Positions 49,230 to 57,100 of a DNA stretch of 60,639 nt are shown here, one piece after another. Every line of letters starts with the position of its first letter. Positions within the stretch are counted from its first letter, which is position 1. The DNA is from JASGDB01 sp049841315 (lineage in GTDB: Bacteria; Bacteroidota; Bacteroidia; Flavobacteriales; Weeksellaceae). The notes beneath the pieces are model-generated. The model saw only the letters and a list, made by a program, of their open reading frames with translations. It did no database searches and was not told the DNA's origin. The position numbers and the translations under genes are program-made. The stretch is from contig JASGDB010000054.1 of the NCBI GenBank assembly GCA_049841315.1, positions 1-60,639 of the forward strand, written 5' to 3'.

Positions 49230-50503
49230 TAATGAAACCTAAAATTCGCTTCGGGAAGAATATTGTTTTTGAGAAATTTTTCATATTCCGGAGAGAGTAT
49301 TTCCCTGCCGAATGTATTTCTGCCACTCATGCCAGCCAGGCGGATTTTATCTTTTCCGTATTTCCTGTTAAGCGTATCCATCGCTCTCATCACCGGAAGA
49401 TGCCGGCTTTGCACATCTTCCTCGAAAAGACCAATCTGCCTTTCGTCTTCCGGAACAAAACCCTGAACCATCACGCCCGCTTTTTTATAATGAAATCCAT
49501 CCGCAAAAATTTCTTCTAAAATTTTTCCCGCTTCTTTTGCAATAATAATCGAAGAATTGGTAGGGTTTTCAAGAACAACCGTGCGGGAATTGCGGTATTC
49601 TCCCAATTCTTTCCGAAAACGGTTCGTTTGAAGAAAAACGGTAATCTGCTTACAGCACGTATTTTGTTTTCTGAGTTTTTCGGCGCAGTACAGGGCAAAA
49701 GTTTCCACACGCTCCAAAATATCCTCCTTTTTCGTGAGCATTTCCATAAAACTTCTGCTCACCATAATGGATTTCTTTTTGGACGGCGATTCCAGCTCGT
49801 ACTGCGGGATTCCTTTCAGCTCGTTGAACATTCTCACGCCGTGGATTCCCATTACTTTCCGAATCCACATTTCCGGTTTTTGCAAAAAATCCCACGCCTT
49901 GTAAACTCCGTAATCCCGCATTTTCACGGCATATCTTCTCCCGATTCCCCATACATCGCCAATGTCCATCCATTTCAGGGCTTTTTCAATTTTTTCGGGC
50001 GAATCCATACGGTAAACACCGGTTTTGAAACGTTCCGGAAATTTTTTTACAATCACATTGGCGACCTTGCACAGCGTTTTGGTAGGCGCAATCCCGATGC
50101 TTACGGGAATGTGATGCTCCTGCATGATTCTGTTGCGGATATTTTCACAATATTCCTCCAAATCCACATATCTGAAGCCGTGAAAATCGAGAAAAAGCTC
50201 ATCAATGCTGTAAATTTCATAGTCCGGAGCGAAACTTTTGGCTAAAGATGAAATTTTCTGGCTGTAATAATTATAAAGCTCAAATTTGGCGGAAAAAACC
50301 TTTACATCATGCTGTTCAAAAATTTTTCTGTACTGAAATGCCGGCGCACCCATCGGAATTCCGAGTGCTTTGGCCTCATTGCTTCGGGAAACCACGCAGC
50401 CATCGTTATTGGAGAGTACAACCACAGGTTTTCCTTCGAGGTCGGGATTGAGTACCCTTTCGCAGGAAACGAAGAAATTATTGCAGTCCACAAGAGCGTA
50501 CAT
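49229..50503 (-). CDS. umuC: Y-family DNA polymerase UmuC (Pol V catalytic subunit)
   Basis: UmuC copies past DNA damage with low fidelity. The 424-residue protein has the first acidic motif VDCNNFFVSCERV (D6), VVLSNNDGCVVSRSNEAK, and the catalytic SIDELFLDF (D101, E102), then an HhH region (WGIGRRYAVKMRDYGV) and a little-finger domain. It ends with the UmuC-type C-terminus. No umuD partner is adjacent: both neighbours are unrelated. It is divergent from the secreted protein at 50644, with no LexA-like site evident. Confidence 0.92.
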   Translation of the reverse strand: MYALVDCNNFFVSCERVLNPDLEGKPVVVLSNNDGCVVSRSNEAKALGIPMGAPAFQYRKIFEQHDVKVFSAKFELYNYYSQKISSLAKSFAPDYEIYSIDELFLDFHGFRYVDLEEYCENIRNRIMQEHHIPVSIGIAPTKTLCKVANVIVKKFPERFKTGVYRMDSPEKIEKALKWMDIGDVWGIGRRYAVKMRDYGVYKAWDFLQKPEMWIRKVMGIHGVRMFNELKGIPQYELESPSKKKSIMVSRSFMEMLTKKEDILERVETFALYCAEKLRKQNTCCKQITVFLQTNRFRKELGEYRNSRTVVLENPTNSSIIIAKEAGKILEEIFADGFHYKKAGVMVQGFVPEDERQIGLFEEDVQSRHLPVMRAMDTLNRKYGKDKIRLAGMSGRNTFGREILSPEYEKFLKNNILPEANFRFH

Positions 50504-50643
50504 CGGTGAAAAATTTGATTTTTAATGAAGAATGATTTATCTTTCAGTCAAATTTAGAAAGTTTTTTCCTAAAAACCGGAAGAAGTTTTCCACAAATCTT
50601 AGAAATAACTTGAAGTATTACCATGCAACCCGCACCACCAAAG

Positions 50644-51267
50644 ATGTTTAAAAAAATTACGGCTTTTCTCTTCTTTTTTTCATTTTTTCTGATGTATTCT
50701 CAGCAGAACAGGGAGTTCGGATACGTTATGGAATACTATGATTATCAAAGAAATATGCTGAACGAAGCATTTCGCAAAGAAGCGTCAGCCATCAGCAGTC
50801 AGGAGCGGTTTGAAGAAGTGAGCCGTGATTATGAAGAATTTATGGTAAAATTGGACAGCATCCGCAATGTTGCCATGCTCTCCGCACTGATTACCGTAAA
50901 AAACAGAGAAGACCTCGAAAATATCCAAAAAATAAACCAAGAAGAACCCAATCCGCTCTCTTTGAAAACCGATGAAACCCCTGCGCAGTATCCCGGAGGA
51001 ATCGATAATTTGCGGAAACAGCTGGCGGAAATTTTCTATTATGATGCAGCAGATAAGGAGCTTGAAAAGCTGTCGGTACAGATTTATTTCATCGTGGAAG
51101 AAGACGGAAGTATTTCCACTGTACGGGCGGATGGTGAGAATTTTGTATTCAACCGGCAGGCGGAAATCGCCGTGTATATGCTTCCAGAAAAATTCAGCCC
51201 GGCACAGCAAAACGGCAGAAATATCCGATACGGTTTCAGGATTCCTTTAACCATGAAATTTGAATAA
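50644..51267 (+). CDS. Exported protein with TonB-C-like domain
   Basis: A signal peptide (MFKKITAFLFFFSFFLMYSQ) leads to a helical part (about 22-95) and a C-terminal domain (about 105-207) with YPGGIDNLRKQLAEIF, then YFIVEEDGSISTVRADG and RYGFRIPLTMKFE, the pattern of TonB C-terminal-like domains that flavobacteria also place in free secreted proteins. There is no membrane anchor other than the signal, so it is not an energy-transducing TonB. Role unknown. ATG 50644 gives the best signal peptide; ATG 50623 would add seven residues. Confidence 0.7.
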   Translation: MFKKITAFLFFFSFFLMYSQQNREFGYVMEYYDYQRNMLNEAFRKEASAISSQERFEEVSRDYEEFMVKLDSIRNVAMLSALITVKNREDLENIQKINQEEPNPLSLKTDETPAQYPGGIDNLRKQLAEIFYYDAADKELEKLSVQIYFIVEEDGSISTVRADGENFVFNRQAEIAVYMLPEKFSPAQQNGRNIRYGFRIPLTMKFE

Positions 51268-51407
51268 TCTTTTGTTTAAACAAATCGTACTGCAGGCAGA
51301 TTTGTGTTAAATTTTATCAAAATTGTTTTTAAATTCTTAAAAAAATAATAAAATTGAAACAGGCTTTCAAAAAAGGAATATATTTACTGAAAAATAAAAA
51401 TATTCAC

Positions 51408-51947
51408 ATGAAAAAACTTTTATTTGCGACTGCATTTTCATTAGGTTTTGTAACGGCAAATGCACAAACTGAAACCGCAACCGTTTCTTCTGAAAGAAAC
51501 AACGACATTATGATAAGCCCGATAGAGCTTATCGCCGCCCCGTTGCTGAATGTTTCCTACGAAAGACTTCTGAATGAAGATTCCGGAGTAGGGCTCAATG
51601 CGATGTTTTTCTTGGAGGGAGATGAAGATTACAAATTTTCCCAGTTTTCTCCGTATTACAGAATGTATTTCGGGAAGAAATATGCTTCGGGATTTTTTGT
51701 GGAGGGCTTTGTGCCGATTACCTCCAGCACGGACAGCTATACCACTTCTTACTATGATGACAATGGGTACCGCGAAGAAACTCATACAGAAAAAGGCACA
51801 ACCGCAGGTATAGGAATAGGCTTCGGAGCAAAATGGGTAGCGAAGAAAAATATTATTTTTGAAGCCAGTATGGGTGTTGCCAGAAGATTTGGAAATTCTG
51901 ATGATATTACCGGAAAAGGAATGCTGGGAATCGGGTATCGTTTCTAA
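51408..51947 (+). CDS. Exported beta-barrel-like protein (DUF3575-like)
   Basis: A signal peptide (MKKLLFATAFSLGFVTANA) is followed by a strand-rich domain: IMISPIELIAAPLLNVSYER, GVGLNAMFFLEG, YYRMYFGKKYASGFFVEGF, then GIGFGAKWVAKKN and a final GMLGIGYRF ending in phenylalanine, the usual mark of an outer-membrane barrel. About eight strands are likely. The match to DUF3575 is by pattern. ATG 51408 is chosen; 18 codons upstream would prevent a good signal. It is followed by a terminator. Confidence 0.72.
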   Translation: MKKLLFATAFSLGFVTANAQTETATVSSERNNDIMISPIELIAAPLLNVSYERLLNEDSGVGLNAMFFLEGDEDYKFSQFSPYYRMYFGKKYASGFFVEGFVPITSSTDSYTTSYYDDNGYREETHTEKGTTAGIGIGFGAKWVAKKNIIFEASMGVARRFGNSDDITGKGMLGIGYRF

Positions 51948-51969
51948 ATTTTTTCTCCATTAAAAAATA

Positions 51970-51999
51970 AAAGGTTTAGTTTTGCACTAAACCTTTTTT
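51970..51999 (+). terminator. Terminator overlapping the tadA promoter
   Basis: AAAGGTTTAGT (51970-51980) and ACTAAACCTTT (51986-51996) are exact complements around TTTGC, followed by T. The T-run ends one base before the tadA ATG at 52001. Confidence 0.75.
51977..51984 (+). promoter_or_regulatory. Predicted -7 box of tadA inside a terminator hairpin
   Basis: TAGTTTTG matches TAnnTTTG. It spans the left stem arm and loop, 16 nt before ATG 52001. Confidence 0.4.
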
Positions 52000-52000
52000 G

Positions 52001-52432
52001 ATGTTTACCGACGAATATTTTATGAAACTCGCTTTGCAGGAAGCGGAATATGCTTTGGAAAAAGATGAAGTTCCCGTGGGCTGTATTGTAGTTTTCAAAG
52101 ACCGGATTATCGCAAGAGCGCACAACCTTACCGAAACGCTGAACGATGTTACCGCACATGCAGAAATGCAGGCAATCACTTCGGCTTCCAACTTTTTAGG
52201 CGGAAAATATCTGCAAAACTGCACGCTTTATGTTACGCTCGAACCGTGCGTGATGTGTGCCGGGGCACTGAGCTGGTCGCAGATTTCAAAAGTGGTTATC
52301 GGAGCGAGGGACGAACAGCGCGGATTTATCAATAAAAATCTTTCGCTTCATCCGAAAACGGAAGTCGTAACCGGAATTCTAGAAAATGAATGTTCGGCGA
52401 TTATAAGGGATTTTTTTAAGAATAAACGATAA
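52001..52432 (+). CDS. tadA: tRNA-specific adenosine deaminase TadA
   Basis: TadA converts adenosine 34 to inosine in tRNA-Arg(ACG). The 143-residue protein has the zinc/active-site motif HAEMQAI (H53, E55) and PCVMCAGAL (C83, C86), with the family start MFTDEYFMKLALQEAE. An in-frame TTG at 51998 lies inside the terminator, so ATG 52001 is chosen. It begins one base after the terminator of the preceding gene and converges with rsmE. Confidence 0.96.
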   Translation: MFTDEYFMKLALQEAEYALEKDEVPVGCIVVFKDRIIARAHNLTETLNDVTAHAEMQAITSASNFLGGKYLQNCTLYVTLEPCVMCAGALSWSQISKVVIGARDEQRGFINKNLSLHPKTEVVTGILENECSAIIRDFFKNKR

Positions 52433-52450
52433 AAAACGTGGAGGATTTTT

Positions 52451-53143
52451 TTAAATCATCTTCCCATAATTCCACGCCGCCACAAAAATCCCCGCCGTTT
52501 CCGTTCTTAATCTCTGGCTTCCGAGAGAAACGGCTTTAATTCCGGTTTCCGCCAGAAGTTGAATTTCTTTTTCAGAAAAATCGCCTTCAGGACCAATTAA
52601 AAATGTGATTTTATCAGGTGCAGAAATATTTTTTAAAGAAATTCTCTCCAAATTTTCATTACAATGTGCCACAAACGTATTTTCAGGATTTACGCTTTTG
52701 ATAAAATCCGAAAGTTTCGTTAAATCATTGATTTTAGGGAAGTGAAAACGCAGACTTTGTTTAGACGCAGCAATGCTTTGTTTCACAAAACGGTCGTAAT
52801 TGATATTTTTCCGTTCCGATTTTTCGGTTTGAATAAACGTGATTTCCGAAACGCCCATTTCTACGGCTTTTTCCACAAAAAATTCAGTGCGGTCGATGTT
52901 TTTTGTCGGAGCAATGGCGATGTGTAATTTGGAAGAAAAATCAGGCAGGTTTTCTTTAATTTCAGAAATATCCAGATTCACTTTTTTGCCTTCAAAAATT
53001 AGGTTTCCTTTTGCGAGATTTCCATTGCCGTCCGTTACGAAAATTTCTTCGCCTTCCCGCATACGGAGAACCTTGACGATGTGCTGCTGCTCGTCTTCGT
53101 TGATTTTTACTTCGGGGAAAATTTCGCCGTAAAAAAGTTTCAT
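52451..53143 (-). CDS. rsmE: 16S rRNA (uracil-1498-N3)-methyltransferase
   Basis: RsmE is a SPOUT-fold enzyme that methylates U1498 of 16S rRNA. The 230-residue protein has the N-terminal PUA-like domain (about 1-70, HHIVKVLRMREGEEIFVTDG type: QHIVKVLRMREGEEIF) and the knotted C-terminal domain with KSERKN, then LIGPEGDFSEKEIQLL (about 181-196) and SLGSQRLRTETAGIF (about 206-220). It begins one base after the tsaD stop, so the two are one operon. Confidence 0.95.
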   Translation of the reverse strand: MKLFYGEIFPEVKINEDEQQHIVKVLRMREGEEIFVTDGNGNLAKGNLIFEGKKVNLDISEIKENLPDFSSKLHIAIAPTKNIDRTEFFVEKAVEMGVSEITFIQTEKSERKNINYDRFVKQSIAASKQSLRFHFPKINDLTKLSDFIKSVNPENTFVAHCNENLERISLKNISAPDKITFLIGPEGDFSEKEIQLLAETGIKAVSLGSQRLRTETAGIFVAAWNYGKMI

Positions 53144-53144
53144 A

Positions 53145-54182
53145 TCATTTATTTTCTAAATCCTGTACCAAATCATAACGTGCTGTCGCAGAAACCGATA
53201 AATCCGCAAACTCTCTGCGTTCATATTTCAGTTTCGCCACCATTGCAATCATCGCAGCATTATCAGTCGTATATTCAAATTTCGGGATATAAATATTCCA
53301 CCCGAATTTTTCCTTGTTCATTTCTGTTGCTTTTCTTAAACCTGAATTAGCGGAAACGCCTCCTGCAATCGCGACTTCATTAATGTTCAGTTCTTTTGCA
53401 GCTTTTTCCAATTTATTCATCAACACCTCGATAATGGTTTTCTGAACGGAAGCACACAAATCGTTCAGATTTTCTTTAATAAAATCCGGATTTTTCTGAA
53501 CTTCTTTCTGAATAAAATACAAAACCGAAGTTTTCACGCCGCTGAATGAATAATCGTAGTTTTCTAATTTCGGTTTATTAAATTTGAAAGCATCGGGATT
53601 TCCCTCTTTTGCCAGTTTATCGATAATCGGACCAGCCGGATAATCCAGATTGAAAATTTTCCCGATTTTGTCAAAGGCTTCTCCTGCCGCATCATCAATG
53701 GTTTTCCCGATGATTTCCATATCGAAATAATCTTTTACCAAAACAATCATCGTATGCCCGCCCGAAACGGTTAAGCACAAAAACGGAAACTTCGGAGGCA
53801 CAGGATTTGCATCTTCAATAAAGTGTGCTAAAATGTGTGCTTGCAGATGATTAACTTCAATTAAAGGAATATTTAAACTCATCGAAAGTGATTTGGCAAA
53901 GGACGTTCCGACAAGAAGTGAGCCCAAAAGTCCCGGTCCCCGAGTAAAAGCTATCGCGGAAAGGTCTTTTTGTAGTATATTTGCTTTTGAAACCGCTTTT
54001 TCAATCACGGGAATGATGTTCATCTGATGTGCACGGGAAGCCAGCTCCGGAACTACACCGCCGTATTCGTTGTGTATTTCCTGATTGGCAGCAATGTTGG
54101 AAAGGATAGTATTTCCCCTGATAACGGCAGCTGAAGTGTCGTCGCAGGAAGATTCGATACCCAAAATTATTGGCTCGCTCAT
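53145..54182 (-). CDS. tsaD: tRNA N6-adenosine threonylcarbamoyltransferase TsaD
   Basis: TsaD transfers threonylcarbamoyl to A37 of tRNAs reading ANN codons. The 345-residue protein has the start ILGIESSCDDTSAAV, the iron site H112 and H116 in VNHLQAHILAH, TVSGGHTMI and VAIAGGVSANSGLR, and PKFEYTTDNAAMIA. ATG 54182 is chosen (family starts with MSEPIILGIESS); it is 4 bp from the tamB ATG on the other strand. The predicted -7 box of tsaD lies inside tamB codons 2-4, so the tsaD mRNA would have almost no leader. Confidence 0.96.
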   Translation of the reverse strand: MSEPIILGIESSCDDTSAAVIRGNTILSNIAANQEIHNEYGGVVPELASRAHQMNIIPVIEKAVSKANILQKDLSAIAFTRGPGLLGSLLVGTSFAKSLSMSLNIPLIEVNHLQAHILAHFIEDANPVPPKFPFLCLTVSGGHTMIVLVKDYFDMEIIGKTIDDAAGEAFDKIGKIFNLDYPAGPIIDKLAKEGNPDAFKFNKPKLENYDYSFSGVKTSVLYFIQKEVQKNPDFIKENLNDLCASVQKTIIEVLMNKLEKAAKELNINEVAIAGGVSANSGLRKATEMNKEKFGWNIYIPKFEYTTDNAAMIAMVAKLKYERREFADLSVSATARYDLVQDLENK

Positions 54183-54186
54183 AAGT

Positions 54187-57100
54187 ATGGCAAATTTAGA
54201 GAATAATAACGACAAAAATAAAAAATCCGCCGGGCAGAATATCGAAGATTCTGTTCAGAAAGGTATTGAAAACGTTCAGGAAACCGTAAAAGAGGCGGCG
54301 GAATTTGCTCAGGACGCCATTGAAAATCCCGTAGAAACTGCCGGAGAATTTGTGGAACAGGCGAAAAAAGACGTCGTAAGCGTAAAATGGTGGGCGAAGT
54401 TGCTCCAGATTTTATTTTGGATAGCTTTGTTTCTGGGGGTTTCATTCGTGATTGTTGTCAATCTTCCGGCCACGAAGAACTGGGCGGCTCAGAAGGTAAT
54501 TTCCAAACTGAATGACGATTTAAAATCGCAGATTTCTTTTGAAAATGTTGATGTCAATTACTTCGGCGATGTGACTGTTCATAAGCTTTCGGTAAAGGAC
54601 AATAGAAATTTCCCTTTCCTGAAAGCGGAAAAATTATATGCGGATTCCAACTGGTTTTCCATTATTTTCGATTCGCGGAATTTGCAGTTTCAATCGATGT
54701 CGGTTGATAAAATGGATTTGAAAGTCATTACCTACAAAGGCGACAGTATATCCAATTTCATCCGTTTCATCGGGCTTTTCGATTCGGGGAAGCCTTCGGT
54801 AAGCAAAACGCCTTTCAAGCTGAAAACAAGAGTGTATATCACCAATTCCAAAGCATCGATTGTCAACCAGAACAGTGAAGGCGATGCGGGAAAATGGCTC
54901 GATGCCGAAAATCTCAACCTTATTGTTCCGGAGCTTCGGGTGGAAGGTTCGGATGTTTTTGCACAGATTAATAATTTGAGATTCACCACAGACCGTTGGG
55001 GGAAAAAGCATTTCGTAGATACTTTTTCTGCAGACCTTACGCTCAATAAACAGTTTCTTTTCCTCAAAGACCTTACGCTGAATACGCCACATTCTCTGCT
55101 TCAGGGAGATATTAAATTTAATCTCAATGACGGTAAATGGGCGGATTTCGCCGACCGAGTGAAATGGGAAATGCAGATGAAACAGGGAAGCCAGATTAGC
55201 GGTTACGACATCAGTTATTTTGTTACGAATTGGGATAATTACAAGCCTTTTAAAATCAGCGGAAACATGACAGGGCCGTTGAACGATTTCAGGCTGGAAA
55301 ATTTTCTGATTGGCAATAATGATGTGAATATCCGCACGGATAACATGAAAATACAGCATATTCTGAACGGAAATTTCCTGATAGAAACGAATAACCTGTC
55401 CACAGATTTTACTTATAAGGAGCTTAAAGCGATGATGCCGGAATTCATTTCCTCAAAAATGAAAAATTTTGCAGATGATTTCGGCAGACTGAAATACAAC
55501 GGAACGGCGAGAGTAACACCGCAGCAGGTGTATGTGTCTTCAGGCGATTTGATTACGGGAATCGGGCAGGCGAAAATTACCAATTTTTATCTTGAAGATT
55601 TCAGCGAAGCAGTGCCGAAATACAAAGGTTTTGCGGAAGTAAACAATCTGAATACATCCGTCATTACCAAAAGCAAAGAAGTCGGTCTTATCAGCGGAAA
55701 ATTCAATATTACAGGAGAAAGTTTCGATGTGAATACCATGAAAATTTCCACGAAATCCAATATCTCGAAAATCGTGATTCTGGATAAGGAAATCAACAAC
55801 GTGGCACTGAACGGAACGCTTGACCACCGCAGATACAACGGATTAATCACCCTGAACGATGAGCAGGCGAAAGGTTCGGTAAAAGGCCTGATAGATTTCA
55901 GCACCTCGAAAATAAAAGCGGATGTGAATGCCGATATTTCACATCTGAATATTAATTACTTTGCCGGACAGCCGGGAAGCCAGATTTTCAGCGGTAAACT
56001 GGACGGAAAAATTGCGATGTCGTCCCTGAACGATATGAATATGGATGTCGCCATGAAAAACGTGAATTTCAGCAGCGGAATTCAGAATTATCATGTGGAT
56101 AACGGTTCGGTAAAAGCATTTTTTGAAAACGGAAACCGTGTTGTTTCGGCGGATATTCCGGGAGTGATTAACGGAAGAATGGTAGGAAAATTCAATCTTG
56201 AGGATTTGGCAGGAATGGTGCAGAACGGAATCGGAAAAATTCTTGTAAGCCCTGCGCCCCGCAAACTGTACAAAGGACAGCAGTTTTCTTTGGATTTTAC
56301 GGTGAATCAGGGATTGGTTTCTTATTTTCTGCCTGATTTGAAAATTGCGGACGGAGCAACGGTAAACGGCGGATACAACGGCGATACCAATAATCTCGTT
56401 CTCAATGTGGAAGCATCGGAATTGTTGTACATTCTTACCGGAAAAAAACAGATTTCGGATGCCGACAAAGCCCTTTCGGAAGCGAATCCCGATTATAAAA
56501 TCAATCCCCGTGATTTGGAAACGAAAGACAGCATCAAGCTCGACCATTTCATTGTCCGAATCAATACTGAAAATCTCAATGAACAGATTTTTGCGAGAAT
56601 CGACCGTGCGGAATACAATCAAAATATTTTAAAAGACATCACGCTGAGCGGACGTAATGAAACCGGACAATTACTGCACCTTTCCGCCAACCTGAAACAC
56701 GGAACTCCCGAAGAAGAGAAAGAAGACAAGCTGAAAGAATATACCGTCAATCTTAACCAAACAACGGATGCTTCCGGCAATTATGTGTTCCGTTTTGAGC
56801 CGACACAGCTGAAATTCAACAATGTAGTTTGGGCGGTGGATACGGATGAACAGCTCGACCATTCTATTACATACAGGAAGAATACGGGTGATTTTATCAT
56901 TAAAAATTTAAAAATATTTTCCGATGACAGCGAACTTTTCGTAAAAAATTCCACGTTTAAATCGGGAGACGATTTTTCGGTAGATGCAGAGGTGAAAAAT
57001 TTTGACATCGGAAAGATTTTTGAAATGCAGGCTTCGGGAAATGTCAATCAGTTTAAAGGAATTGCAAACGGAAGTTTCAGTTTTACCAAAAATAAAAACG

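Noticed and set aside
54085..54186. N-terminal extension of tamB by 34 codons
   Set aside because: It is antisense to the tsaD start, and the TamB-like sequence begins at ATG 54187.
54634..55359. Long antisense frame within tamB
   Set aside because: tamB is well supported on the other strand; the antisense frame has no start signal or family features. The same holds for the other long antisense frames in menD, topB, clpC, mutS, selO and umuC.
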